Shown: positions 52,826-61,600, counted from the stretch's first letter. The stretch is DNA of 64,000 nucleotides from Candidatus Dojkabacteria bacterium (GCA_016931155.1 JAFGFJ010000006.1:186001-250000); one strand, 5' to 3'. The notes: a model not told the origin generated them from the letters alone. Numbers and translations are program-made.

Positions 52826-54307
52826 ATTTAGACTGCTACTCGTTTCAAAGATGCTATCAAAAGGCTTTTGCATTGTGTAGATTATCTTTCCAGCTTTATA
52901 TGACAGGTTCTGAAGTGTAAGTTGAATAATTTCCCTTTTTTCTTCTGGTTCTGAACCTGTAAATAGCTCAAAACTCTTGGAAGCCAATTCCAGTAAATAA
53001 GAAGCATTTATATAATATTCTTCATCTGCCTGTTCCAAGCGAGCTAATTTATCCTTAAATTCCTGCTGTTCCTGTCTAAAGCGTTTACGCAAATTGTCAT
53101 ATTCTTCCTGAGTAATACTACCATCAAGCTTATCTATATAGAGCCTTTCTATTCTACCTTCGAGTTTCTTTATCTGGTTATTATATTCATCGAACATTTC
53201 GGTATTGAAATTGATTTTACCTTCATGTGCTTCTTTGAGTGTACCAACCATATGCTGTAAATAAGTTTTGGGAATATGCATCTTCTTATATATTTCAGAA
53301 AACTGCTTAGTAAGGCTCTTTTCTTCTATCCAGATGTCCTCGTGTTTTCCTCTCGCACCTGTGCAGTGATAGTAGATATAAGAATGGATGTTCCCGTTTT
53401 TTTGCTTCTTGGTGTGTAATTCAGGGGTCATACTGCAACCACACTCTTTGCAGTATATTAAGCCCCTGTAGCTACCATGTTTACCTACGAACTTACCTTT
53501 GCGATTATTTTTATATCGTCTATTTCTGACACTTTCACACATTTGCCAGACATCTTTAGTAACTAATGTCGCATACTTATGTGGACCGATTTCACCATTT
53601 AGTTCCCGCATTCCATAATAGAAAGGGTTCTTAAGAATTTTTTCAACTTTACTTTTGTAAATATCTGCATTTATGTCTAACTTAAGTTTTTGTGATATTT
53701 GTAAATAAGAGTAAGAACCAGAGGAGTACCAATCAAATATTTTTTTAACAATCCCAGATTCAAAAGGAAGCACCATAACCCCTGCTTTTTTAGTATTTTC
53801 ATCCCTGCAATTCTTATACCCATAGGGTACTCGACCATATACTTCATGAGTTCTTAATTTACTTTGTATAGTATTATGAGTATCTTCCTGACATCTATTA
53901 ATATGTTGCTTTGCAAGAAACACTTTCATATCCCAGTCTACTATATCTCTTCCGAAGCTCTTTGAAGTAAGGACAAGCCTATCATCAACAAAATGGAGTT
54001 CTTTATCAAAATCGATTCTTAGAGAGTCCATTTCAACTGCATCCCTGTAGTTTCTTGTTAATCTATCAACTCGAAAGCCTATGATGGCTTTTATTTCACT
54101 ATCAGTCTTAATAAAATCAATCATTTCATCGAATTTCTTTCTCAGTTTCTGACTGGCAGTTTCCTGAAAAACAAACTCCTTTATTACTTCAAGGTTATTG
54201 TCCATGGCGTACTGTCTTAGCTTGGGCAACTGAATTTCCTCGATTGACAATCCCTGTTTTTGTTGTTCTGGGGTAGATACTCTAGCCAGAATTATTGCTT
54301 TTTTCAT
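52760..54307 (-). CDS. Large serine recombinase (integrase)
   Basis: 515 aa. Resolvase domain at the N terminus with the catalytic Ser in ARVSTPEQQ (about residue 10) and FRVDRLTRN; then a recombinase domain (VPYGYKNCRDENTKK, about 160-260), a zinc ribbon (YCKECGCSM...YYHCTG, about 280-320) and a coiled coil (about 350-440). The last residues (GGWWDSNPRHSVPQTEALTN) are the antisense of tRNA-His, so the reading frame crosses the attachment site. It should catalyse integration and, with a directionality factor not identified here, excision. Overlaps the start side of vsr by 26 nt. Confidence 0.92.
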   Translation of the reverse strand: MKKAIILARVSTPEQQKQGLSIEEIQLPKLRQYAMDNNLEVIKEFVFQETASQKLRKKFDEMIDFIKTDSEIKAIIGFRVDRLTRNYRDAVEMDSLRIDFDKELHFVDDRLVLTSKSFGRDIVDWDMKVFLAKQHINRCQEDTHNTIQSKLRTHEVYGRVPYGYKNCRDENTKKAGVMVLPFESGIVKKIFDWYSSGSYSYLQISQKLKLDINADIYKSKVEKILKNPFYYGMRELNGEIGPHKYATLVTKDVWQMCESVRNRRYKNNRKGKFVGKHGSYRGLIYCKECGCSMTPELHTKKQKNGNIHSYIYYHCTGARGKHEDIWIEEKSLTKQFSEIYKKMHIPKTYLQHMVGTLKEAHEGKINFNTEMFDEYNNQIKKLEGRIERLYIDKLDGSITQEEYDNLRKRFRQEQQEFKDKLARLEQADEEYYINASYLLELASKSFELFTGSEPEEKREIIQLTLQNLSYKAGKIIYTMQKPFDSIFETSSSLNWGGWWDSNPRHSVPQTEALTN

Positions 54308-54707
54308 TTAAAAAATTTAATATTTTCTCTACAGAATCACTCAGACTCTTTTCAATTTCGCATTCCCAAATATACAAGGTATTCCATCCCTGTGACTCCA
54401 GAATTTCCTTTACTTTTTTATCTCTAGCAATATTGCTATCGAGTTTTGTATTCCAGAATTTTTTATTAGTTTTAGGTCTATAAGTATTGCTGCAACCATG
54501 TTGATGCCAGAAACAACCATGAACAAAAACCACACTCTTCTGCTTCAGAAATACAAGGTCAGGTTTACCAGTGAGTTTATATTTCAGTCTATATCGAAAC
54601 CCTTTCCTGTGAAGTTCTTTTCTAATAAGTATTTCTGGCTTTGTATCATTGCCTGTTATTCTGGACATGTTCCAGCTTCTTCTTGTTTTCGTCAGTTTGT
54701 CTGTCAT
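54282..54707 (-). CDS. vsr: Very short patch repair endonuclease Vsr
   Basis: 141 aa. Motifs MSRITGNDTKPEILIRKEL, GFRYRLKYKLTGKPDLVF (catalytic Asp), and VFVHGCFWHQHGC (zinc and active-site His) match Vsr closely. It nicks beside T:G mismatches created by deamination of 5-methylcytosine, protecting the sites of the C5 methyltransferase encoded two genes upstream. Adjacent to the nuclease gene with a shared base. Confidence 0.93.
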   Translation of the reverse strand: MTDKLTKTRRSWNMSRITGNDTKPEILIRKELHRKGFRYRLKYKLTGKPDLVFLKQKSVVFVHGCFWHQHGCSNTYRPKTNKKFWNTKLDSNIARDKKVKEILESQGWNTLYIWECEIEKSLSDSVEKILNFLNEKSNNSG

Positions 54708-55885
54708 TATTTCTGTACATAATCAACGTATTTAATGAAAGTTCCGAGAGAGTAAATCTTTCTTTGATATTCTTTAGGGTAAGCAGAAATATAATCTTTA
54801 GGGACAACCAGTTTTACATCGTTTTCGTACATCTCTTTCAATTGATTAGATGAGATACCCTGTTGTAAGGTGAACAGATGTTTAACTCTTATTCTGTCTG
54901 CCTCATTAAGAATCTGTCTCCATCTATCTTTACAGGTAGTTTTTGCAGCTAGAAATATGAGTTTGTCTGTCTTAAAACTGCCGTTTCTGTATGATTCTAT
55001 ATCTGGAAAAATAAAATCAGGTTTTTTATTCCCTTCAGTCACTGGTTGTTCGTCAAATTTTAATTCGAAGATATTGAACATTTTAGATAGATGATGTTCA
55101 AGTGATTTCCCAGCCCTGCTTTTTCTTCTCTGTAAAACTGAATTTGCAGATTTTATGAAATCGTCAATACTTTTGAATGGGTTCTTTATTAAAGGCGCAT
55201 ATCTATCATTTTCTATAGCTTTGAACAATTGATACTCTGTATCCAGCCATCTTAAAAGTTCTCTATCTGGCATCTTTTTTATCTCAGGAGTATTTATATT
55301 TTGTGCTTTGATAATAATTCCCCTTGCATTATCGGCAAGTTCCGTAGAGGTAGGAAAATCTACTTTTAAGGTTTCAATATAACTTTGGAATAAGTCTTCA
55401 AGTTTTGCATCAATATCTATAACATTACTCTTTGGTATTATCCTATTTGTTTCACTTGGACTTAAACCGAAAGCGCTTAAGAAATCTTCTGTATCATCAT
55501 CTGAAGAGAGAACAAACGCTTCATAATAATCATCAGTAATTCTGCCTATAACTATAAGATTTCCTATATTATTCTCTTGCAGAAAAGGAAAATTTCTTCC
55601 AAATCTTGTCAACCTGTATTCATTTCTAGTTCCTGTCCCATAATAAATGAATCTGCTTTCTGTTTCGAAATCTCCTTGCCATTTAATTTTTACAAATTTA
55701 TCTTTATTGCTTCCCTTGACACCTGCCTTATCGAAGAATAAAGGATAGGAATTTCTATGAAGGTAAAAGCCGCTTTGATGAGCCCCTGTGGCTACGGTGT
55801 CGTTAGCAGTAATGAACTTGGTAAATGCAATATCACTTTTATTAACAAGATTTATTGCGTTATTTACAAGATTATTTTCTGTCAT
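54707..55885 (-). CDS. Type II restriction endonuclease, EcoRII family
   Basis: 392 aa. N-terminal part (about 1-170) resembles the EcoRII effector DNA-binding domain. The C-terminal catalytic domain has RKSRAGKSLEHHL, EGNKKPDFIFP and AAKTTCKDRWRQIL, the PD-(D/E)xK variant of EcoRII, with KHLFTLQQGIS after it. EcoRII relatives cut at CCWGG or CCNGG. It directly follows the methyltransferase gene and precedes vsr, so the three form one operon. Confidence 0.88.
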   Translation of the reverse strand: MTENNLVNNAINLVNKSDIAFTKFITANDTVATGAHQSGFYLHRNSYPLFFDKAGVKGSNKDKFVKIKWQGDFETESRFIYYGTGTRNEYRLTRFGRNFPFLQENNIGNLIVIGRITDDYYEAFVLSSDDDTEDFLSAFGLSPSETNRIIPKSNVIDIDAKLEDLFQSYIETLKVDFPTSTELADNARGIIIKAQNINTPEIKKMPDRELLRWLDTEYQLFKAIENDRYAPLIKNPFKSIDDFIKSANSVLQRRKSRAGKSLEHHLSKMFNIFELKFDEQPVTEGNKKPDFIFPDIESYRNGSFKTDKLIFLAAKTTCKDRWRQILNEADRIRVKHLFTLQQGISSNQLKEMYENDVKLVVPKDYISAYPKEYQRKIYSLGTFIKYVDYVQK

Positions 55886-57105
55886 TACAAGTATTTAATA
55901 ACTGATTTTGCCAGATGTTCCATTAGTGGAACAACTACTGAGTTGCCAAACTGCTTATAGGCTTGAGTATCTGAAACAGGAATGATGAAATTTTCTGGAA
56001 AACCCTGCAGCCTTGCACATTCCCGTGGGGTTAATTTTCGTGGATTTTTACCTTCCTGTGGAATCAGTATTTCTGAACCATCCTTGTAATATCTGGCACT
56101 AAGTGTTCTAGTTACCCCGTTAAAATCAGCGAGTCCAAAACCAAATCCATTGCCCTTTTCTCTATGTTTTTTTGCATAGCTTTGAAGATATTCCCATAGC
56201 TTGTCTGAGAGAGTGTATTTTTCATCGATATCCTTATCCAGAATATCAGAGAGTTTAGTCTTATTTAGTGGTACTTCAGGGAAACTGAAATTTTCTTCAT
56301 TATTAAAAATGTCATTATTGAAGGCTACTACTATCGTTCTTTCTCGATGTTGAGGGACAAAATGTTTGCCATCAAAAACCTGAAAGTATGGTGTGTAGTT
56401 CAAATCAGTAAGAGTGTTAAGTATGACTTTAAAGGTATTTCCTTTATCGTGAGACATGAGGTTTTTTACATTCTCTAAAAAAAGTATTTTAGGTCTCTTT
56501 TCTTTTACAATTCTTGCTATATCAAAGAATAATGTTCCCTTTGTACCATCAAGAAATCCATGATTAACTCCCATGCTTATCTTTTTGGATACACCAGCGA
56601 TTGAAAAAGGTTGACATGGAAATCCTGCAAGTAAGATATCATGATCTGGAATATCTTTTTCATCAATCTTTGTAATGTCACCTGCAGGAGTTTCTTTGAA
56701 GTTTGCTTCGTAAGTTTTACAAGCATAAGTGTCAATTTCAGAAGAAAAGACAGAAATACCCCCCTGTTTTTCAAATCCGATTCTTATACCGCCAATTCCT
56801 GCGAACAGGTCTATGAATTTGAACTTGCCTGTTTTCTTCTCAGGTTTAATATCGTTGGGAAATATACCTGAGTTATCAAAACCCAGTTGAGGTTCAATAA
56901 GTGTATCTATTCTTACATCAAGTGCATTTGCAATTCTGACTACAGTTTCTATAGTTGGATTATGTTGAACCCCGCTTTCCAGTTTTGTAATAGTAGAGTA
57001 GGTAACACCCGATCGTTCAGCCAGGTCTTTTTGGGTCAGACCTCGAATTTTTCTCTCCCTTTCTATCTTTAATGCTATGTTTGACATATGTGTTAATAAT
57101 TTCAT
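55885..57105 (-). CDS. DNA cytosine-5 methyltransferase with N-terminal XRE repressor domain
   Basis: 406 aa from ATG 57105; ATG 57087 is an alternative. Residues about 8-70 are an XRE helix-turn-helix (IRGLTQKDLAERSGVTYSTITKLESG, in parts: LTQKDLAERSG, TITKLESG). The methyltransferase follows: motif I IDLFAGIGGI, IV AGFPCQPFS with the catalytic Cys, VI ENVKNL, VIII QHRERTIVV and X QFGNSVVVPL. The architecture matches SsoII-type enzymes that repress their own promoter and modify CCNGG. A TATAAT (plus 57117-57122) lies just upstream, so the operon may have its own regulated promoter. Confidence 0.93.
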   Translation of the reverse strand: MKLLTHMSNIALKIERERKIRGLTQKDLAERSGVTYSTITKLESGVQHNPTIETVVRIANALDVRIDTLIEPQLGFDNSGIFPNDIKPEKKTGKFKFIDLFAGIGGIRIGFEKQGGISVFSSEIDTYACKTYEANFKETPAGDITKIDEKDIPDHDILLAGFPCQPFSIAGVSKKISMGVNHGFLDGTKGTLFFDIARIVKEKRPKILFLENVKNLMSHDKGNTFKVILNTLTDLNYTPYFQVFDGKHFVPQHRERTIVVAFNNDIFNNEENFSFPEVPLNKTKLSDILDKDIDEKYTLSDKLWEYLQSYAKKHREKGNGFGFGLADFNGVTRTLSARYYKDGSEILIPQEGKNPRKLTPRECARLQGFPENFIIPVSDTQAYKQFGNSVVVPLMEHLAKSVIKYL

Positions 57106-57129
57106 TCTATTGATATATTATACCCAGTG

Positions 57130-58275
57130 TTAATTCATATCAAGTTTATTTAACTTAACTTTTTCAAACTTACTTAATTTACTTAGTAACGACTTGAAAG
57201 GACTCTTTGTTTTACTTACAACAAGCTGTTTCATTTCCTTATTTAGTCTATACCAGCTTGTTTTTCCAAACCTGTCTGTCACCTTCCTAAACTTTCTAAC
57301 ACCTATTTCCTCAAGTGCTACTTTTGCTCCAAAATAGACGAGTAACTTTCTGTAGCCAAGCTTTGGATTATTCAGTTGCAGTTCGGTTAAGATTCCTTCA
57401 AATGTCTCAGTTTCAACCATTAGTAGCTTTGGATAAGAAGATTCTATCTCTTTAATTATAGCAAGTAGTAGCTTCTTAGATAGTTTTTTGCTGTAGAGGT
57501 CTGTAAAAATGAGCTGTTTATTCTTAAAGGAGTATTTTTCAAGCAATTGCTTCATCTTTCTTCTGCTTCCTATCCTTACTTCGACTCGTAGGACTTCGAA
57601 AGGCTTCTTTGACTGTGGTTGGTCAAATAAACTCAATTGTGTGTAGTTATCCTTCTCTATAGCACGTTTTTCAGATAGTTTTGCCTGTTTTAGGTCTTTT
57701 AACTTGTCGTATAGAATAACTTCAAAATCATTACTGTGATATTTAATTGAGTGACCTTCATTTCTGAAGTCTGTACTATTCATGTCTAATAGTCTATTTA
57801 CGTTTATTTTACTTACCTCTTTCAGGATGGAGTAGGGCGTAGAATAGTCTGTAAGTACAATATTCTTTGAATAATGGACAGTAGATACATCTGCATTTGC
57901 TAGAATTTGTATATCCTCGATCTTTACTCCCATAATAAACAGTAAATCCTTTAGTTTCCAGCATATTTCACCGAAGTCTGATTCTTCTACTTCATCAAAG
58001 TTGTTTCCATGAAGCAGTTTGGGGATGGAGAACTCAACCTTGAGGAATATAGTAAAACCACCTCTTCTAAGAGCTTTAAATATGGTTAGACGGGGTAAGT
58101 AGCCATGTTGCTGTTTGTCTGCCTTCGTGGGGTTATTTGTAGCCTTAAAAGGTGCTCTGGCAGTGACTTTAATGAAGGGGGGTACAAATAGGTTTTCTGT
58201 TGAAGGTGAAAACTTATTATGGTCTAGAATCTTGAAGTCTTTTTCTTCAATTGTCAGTGAAATTGTATCTATCAT
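57130..58275 (-). CDS. Putative phage/plasmid replication protein, II/X-like
   Basis: 381 aa. Begins MIDTISLTIEE and has NEGHSIKYHSNDFEVILYDKLKDLKQ, then a long charged insertion and FEVLRVEVRIGSRRKMKQLL, the order seen in rolling-circle initiators of the gene II/X family of filamentous phages and related plasmids. No clear HUH motif is visible, so assignment is moderate. It overlaps the SpoVG-like gene upstream by 29 nt and lies 24 nt before the methyltransferase gene, in one minus-strand operon. Confidence 0.55.
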   Translation of the reverse strand: MIDTISLTIEEKDFKILDHNKFSPSTENLFVPPFIKVTARAPFKATNNPTKADKQQHGYLPRLTIFKALRRGGFTIFLKVEFSIPKLLHGNNFDEVEESDFGEICWKLKDLLFIMGVKIEDIQILANADVSTVHYSKNIVLTDYSTPYSILKEVSKINVNRLLDMNSTDFRNEGHSIKYHSNDFEVILYDKLKDLKQAKLSEKRAIEKDNYTQLSLFDQPQSKKPFEVLRVEVRIGSRRKMKQLLEKYSFKNKQLIFTDLYSKKLSKKLLLAIIKEIESSYPKLLMVETETFEGILTELQLNNPKLGYRKLLVYFGAKVALEEIGVRKFRKVTDRFGKTSWYRLNKEMKQLVVSKTKSPFKSLLSKLSKFEKVKLNKLDMN

Positions 58276-58534
58276 TGTTCATTACGTTTTTTAAGTAATT
58301 ATTTACTTCCTCCTCAATCAGGCTACCTGTCTGTTTGTTTATTGGATGAAAAAGATTCATATCCCTGTTCCCAATGTGTTTGGTAGGGTAAACAAGCCTG
58401 TAATCCCTATCGGGCTTGGTAAAGATAGCCACAGAACTGCAATAAATAGCTTCAAATAAGACAAAGCTACAAAACGCAATTAAGCCATTGTTTGGTTTCA
58501 CTGGAATTACTTGTATTTCACTTATTATTTTCAT
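58247..58534 (-). CDS. SpoVG-like protein
   Basis: 95 aa. KIISEIQVIPVKPNNGLIAFCSFVL (in parts: IQVIPVKPNNGLIAF) followed by YRLVYPTKHIGNRDMNLFHPINKQTG (in parts: YRLVYPTK, LFHPINKQTG) and a C-terminal helix follow the SpoVG pattern of a nucleic-acid-binding regulator (MPSKR...AHPIN in the family). On the element it may regulate replication or gene expression. ATGA overlap with the 54-aa gene upstream. Confidence 0.65.
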   Translation of the reverse strand: MKIISEIQVIPVKPNNGLIAFCSFVLFEAIYCSSVAIFTKPDRDYRLVYPTKHIGNRDMNLFHPINKQTGSLIEEEVNNYLKNVMNNDRYNFTDN

Positions 58535-58695
58535 TGCTTTGTCTTTTTGAGTCTTTTGTCTATATCAATAAATATCTGAAATAGTTTTAGAACTCGCTCT
58601 TGTTCTTCAGAGGTTTTACAAACAGAACAATTGTCAGGTAAAGGCACCTGATCCTTGTTGTATATAGTTTGTAAATGCTTATCCTCAGTTTGCAT
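58531..58695 (-). CDS. Small 54-aa protein with a CxxC pair
   Basis: Starts MQTEDKHLQTIYNKDQ, contains CSVC and ends LFQIFIDIDKRLKKTKQ. Its TGA overlaps the ATG of the SpoVG-like gene (ATGA), a strong sign of a real, coupled gene. Its ATG lies in the loop of a perfect 10-bp hairpin (58680-58707), so translation may depend on that structure. No family recognised. Confidence 0.6.
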   Translation of the reverse strand: MQTEDKHLQTIYNKDQVPLPDNCSVCKTSEEQERVLKLFQIFIDIDKRLKKTKQ

Positions 58696-58707
58696 ATACT
58701 GAGGATA
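58680..58707. repeat. Perfect 10-bp inverted repeat, candidate replication origin or translational hairpin
   Basis: TATCCTCAGT (58680-58689) and ACTGAGGATA (58698-58707) with an 8-nt loop TTGCATAT. Two direct repeats, AGTTACGT, follow at 58718-58725 and 58728-58735. The hairpin lies upstream of the replication-protein operon, as rolling-circle origins often do, and also covers the start of the 54-aa gene. Confidence 0.6.
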
Positions 58708-58729
58708 CAGAGTGGGTAGTTACGTAAAG

Positions 58730-59350
58730 TTACGTGACAAGTGAAGGATTTACCTGAATAGTCTTAGTTTTTACAATTAGAAACTTTTTAACGTCAGTTT
58801 TCTTAGCAACTTTCTCATTAACTCTCTTTCCTGCTCTGTAAACTACTTTGTTATCGATATTTTCTGTTGATTCACCCCATTCCTCAACGATTTCATCCCA
58901 TGACCATTCTTTTTTCATGGACTCTGTGTCTTTGAGGATAACCTTTAGAAGCTTATTTTCTAGGGAATCGGAGGGAAAATCCCTAATTAGTTCATTCTGA
59001 AGTAAAAGTGCTGGAATGTCGGGGTAATACTTTGGGATACTCTTTCTCTTTGACCTTCTTAGATTCTCCTTCATTTCCTTAAGCTCGATTCGGAGTTTTT
59101 CATATTGTAAGTGCTTCGTCCTGTCTTCTTCTGTGTCGTAAGTATACATTCCGTCAGCGCTACCGTGTAGTAGAAATTCTGCTATACGCCTTAATTGCTG
59201 AACAACTGGGTCTTCTCCTATTGTTGGAGTTCTTTTACCAACAAACCCAATTTGGAACTCTATTTTGCCCAATATTTTATTTAGTTGAACAAGTTCTTCT
59301 TTGATTTCGTTTAGTGAGGAAGTTATGTTTTCATTTGAATCATTTTTCAT
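58730..59350 (-). CDS. Hypothetical coiled-coil protein of the integrative element
   Basis: 206 aa, hydrophilic. An N-terminal helix (LNEIKEELVQLNKILGKIEFQIG) looks like a short coiled coil; the middle (HLQYEKLRIELKEMKENLRRSKRKS) is strongly charged; the tail is basic. No family recognised. Same strand and close spacing as the replication genes. Confidence 0.5.
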   Translation of the reverse strand: MKNDSNENITSSLNEIKEELVQLNKILGKIEFQIGFVGKRTPTIGEDPVVQQLRRIAEFLLHGSADGMYTYDTEEDRTKHLQYEKLRIELKEMKENLRRSKRKSIPKYYPDIPALLLQNELIRDFPSDSLENKLLKVILKDTESMKKEWSWDEIVEEWGESTENIDNKVVYRAGKRVNEKVAKKTDVKKFLIVKTKTIQVNPSLVT

Positions 59351-59387
59351 TACGTCTTCGTTCTACTACTCTACAATAAGTTATGGA

Positions 59388-60119
59388 CTATTTACATTCT
59401 TCATCCTTGTTCTTATCAAGAATATAGTCCTTTATCTTCCAGTAATTATCTACTATTTTTTGATAGTTGTTAGCAAATATCTCCTGTAAATTACTGTCAG
59501 TTCTTAACTTTTCTTTAAGGTCTTGTAGATAGTTAATTAAATCAAAAAATAAGCAGAAGTTATTAACCAAAATCTCGTTCCTATGATACCTTAAATGGCA
59601 ATAACCTTTCCTGTTTTTTGCGATTTTGAAGTACTCAGATAGTTCCTCTAATGATTTAGGAGCATCGTGTTTTAAGTAATTAGACTGAAAGAACCACGAC
59701 TCCTGTCTATCTTTCCTAGTTGCTCCTTTTCTTATAGTATCAATTATATGGGGTAGGGGACGGACATTATGGACTAGATCATGCCTATAGACCTGCACAA
59801 GATAGCTCCTGTACCTTTTGTATTTTGAATTTACATATTTATCGTAAGGCATAAAGTCATTAAGTACTATTTTTATTCTTTCTGTTTGTTTTTTCCCTGT
59901 GTGAATATACATTAGAGAAGCAATGTGATCTGTAAAACAAAAAATATTCCTTGCTATAGTAAAAAGGCCTATTTGACTTTCTAATAAAGGGAAAATATCT
60001 CCTTTTAGTTGGTCTATTAAATCAGATACATATTCATAAGGTTGGAAACTTTTTCCTGGAAGAACGGCTAAATGAAATAGACCTTTATCTTTGTTCACTA
60101 CTGTAAGGTGTGTGGTCAT
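59388..60119 (-). CDS. Hypothetical HEPN-like protein
   Basis: 243 aa, mainly helical. YRHDLVHNVRP (Arg112 to His117) is an R-x4-H motif of the kind found at the active site of HEPN ribonucleases, in a helical setting and followed by a second helical segment. Such domains occur in abortive-infection and toxin proteins, but also in inactive forms. No other domain is seen. It is the most upstream minus-strand gene of the element operon. The HEPN call is tentative. Confidence 0.4.
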   Translation of the reverse strand: MTTHLTVVNKDKGLFHLAVLPGKSFQPYEYVSDLIDQLKGDIFPLLESQIGLFTIARNIFCFTDHIASLMYIHTGKKQTERIKIVLNDFMPYDKYVNSKYKRYRSYLVQVYRHDLVHNVRPLPHIIDTIRKGATRKDRQESWFFQSNYLKHDAPKSLEELSEYFKIAKNRKGYCHLRYHRNEILVNNFCLFFDLINYLQDLKEKLRTDSNLQEIFANNYQKIVDNYWKIKDYILDKNKDEECK

Positions 60120-60307
60120 GAAAAGGTGGAATAACTATAGAATTATACTCTAATGTACAAGCCTATAATTGAAGAGCAATGTTTTCCATATATGAACTTT
60201 CTATGAGCCTTTTTATATTGTTTACGTTTATAGTAATCTCAGTAGATTGGTTCATGAACGAGTCTAATAAGTGACCCCACTACCAGGAAACTCGCCCTAA
60301 AAGACGC
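60120..60307. other. Divergent intergenic region inside the element
   Basis: About 190 bp between the minus-strand operon and the plus-strand DUF4143 gene. A minus-strand TATAAT sits about 25 nt before the HEPN-like gene, without a convincing -35. Nothing else is recognised. Confidence 0.35.
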
Positions 60308-60336
60308 TTGCACTCCATAAATACTCGTGTTATTAT
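60308..60336 (+). promoter_or_regulatory. Promoter of the DUF4143 ATPase gene, probably leaderless
   Basis: TTGCAC (60308-60313), a 17-bp spacer, TATTAT (60331-60336), then five bases to the ATG at 60342. This argues against a start at 60327. Confidence 0.6.
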
Positions 60337-60341
60337 CGATT

Positions 60342-61595
60342 ATGGTAATAAAAAGAGCAATCGAAAAAGAAATAGTCGAGCATCTCTCCTCACCAGAAAT
60401 AACTCTCATAGTCGGGCCAAGGCAGGTTGGTAAAACTACATTGATAAATAAAATAGCCGAATCACTGAAGAACAAAGGGGAAAGTGTCTTTACACTCAAC
60501 CTGGATATAGAAGATGATTTTGGTTTGCTTGAAAGTCAGTCAAGGCTTGTGAGTCAAATTGGACTCAATATAGGAAAGGATAAGGGATATGTATTCATAG
60601 ATGAAGTGCAACGGAAAGAAGACGCAGGAAGGTTTTTCAAGGGAATTTATGACATGAAACTTCCTTACAAGTTTATCTTAACAGGTTCCGGAAGTGTAGA
60701 GTTAAAGGAAAAGGTTTCGGAATCGCTTACTGGGAGAAAAAAGATTTTTGAAATGAGGCCGATAAGTTTTTTCGAATTTATAGACTACAAAACTCAATAT
60801 CAGTATTCGGATAGATTGGCTTCCTTTTTCTCTCTCAAAGATCCAAGACTTGAACCTTTGTTTAATGAGTACATGCAGTTTGGCGGATATCCACGCGTTA
60901 TGCTTGCGGACAGACTAGAGACAAAGCGTGCGGAAATGCAGGAAATATATAAAAGTTATCTAGAGAAGGACATTACGCAACTTCTGAATATTCAAAAAGC
61001 AGAATCATTTAGCAAATTAATTACTTTACTATCAAGTCAGGCAGGTAAGCAGATAAATATAGAAGAATTAAGTACTACTCTCTCTCTCGATTCAAAAACA
61101 ATAAAAAACTATTTGTGGTATTTAGAAAAGACTTACATAATAAAAGTCTGCAGACCGTATTTTACGAACCCAAGAAGCGAACTTGTTAAATCGTCAGTTT
61201 ACTACTTTCTTGACCTTGGAATGAGTAACTATGCACTCAATAGATTTAGTAATTTTGATCTTACTTTACATGGAGGACAATTGTTCGAGAACTTTATATT
61301 TAACCACTTGATCAATAAATACTACAAAACTGATCCTACAATCAATTTCTGGAGAACAAAAGATGGAGCAGAAGTTGATTTTATCTTTAGGGTGGGAGCA
61401 CAGGTAATACCGATCGAAGTAAAGTATAAGAAACTCTTAAAACCCACCGCAGGGCGCTCTTTGTATAATTATTTAGAAAAATACAAATCTGCTGAAGCTC
61501 ATATAGTAAACTTAACGCTGGATGAGGAAATAAAATCTAGGAAATCAAAACTCATATTCAGTAGTTATCCAAAATTTCTGTCTATGGATATATAA
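60342..61595 (+). CDS. AAA ATPase with DUF4143 domain
   Basis: 417 aa. Walker A VGPRQVGKTTLI (about residue 27), Walker B YVFIDEVQ, sensor-like ILTGSGS, LTGRKKIFEMRPISFFEF, and the C-terminal DUF4143 nuclease-like part with TKDGAEVDFIF and IPIEVKYKK, a PD-(D/E)xK-like D...ExK set. This family is abundant in CPR bacteria and of unknown role; it often behaves as a mobile accessory gene. Its stop is 17 bp before the right-hand repeat of the element. Confidence 0.88.
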   Translation: MVIKRAIEKEIVEHLSSPEITLIVGPRQVGKTTLINKIAESLKNKGESVFTLNLDIEDDFGLLESQSRLVSQIGLNIGKDKGYVFIDEVQRKEDAGRFFKGIYDMKLPYKFILTGSGSVELKEKVSESLTGRKKIFEMRPISFFEFIDYKTQYQYSDRLASFFSLKDPRLEPLFNEYMQFGGYPRVMLADRLETKRAEMQEIYKSYLEKDITQLLNIQKAESFSKLITLLSSQAGKQINIEELSTTLSLDSKTIKNYLWYLEKTYIIKVCRPYFTNPRSELVKSSVYYFLDLGMSNYALNRFSNFDLTLHGGQLFENFIFNHLINKYYKTDPTINFWRTKDGAEVDFIFRVGAQVIPIEVKYKKLLKPTAGRSLYNYLEKYKSAEAHIVNLTLDEEIKSRKSKLIFSSYPKFLSMDI

Positions 61596-61600
61596 TAGTA

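Noticed and set aside
52698..52880. Plus-strand ORF covering tRNA-His
   Set aside because: It is the tRNA read as codons (the familiar VRASVCGTECRGFESHQPP-type peptide) and has no independent support.
60327..60341. Earlier ATG of the DUF4143 ATPase
   Set aside because: The -10 TATTAT overlaps this stretch, so a transcript would start after it; ATG 60342 fits both the promoter and the family start.
60239..60499. Minus-strand 86-aa ORF
   Set aside because: Antisense shadow of the DUF4143 ATPase P-loop region.
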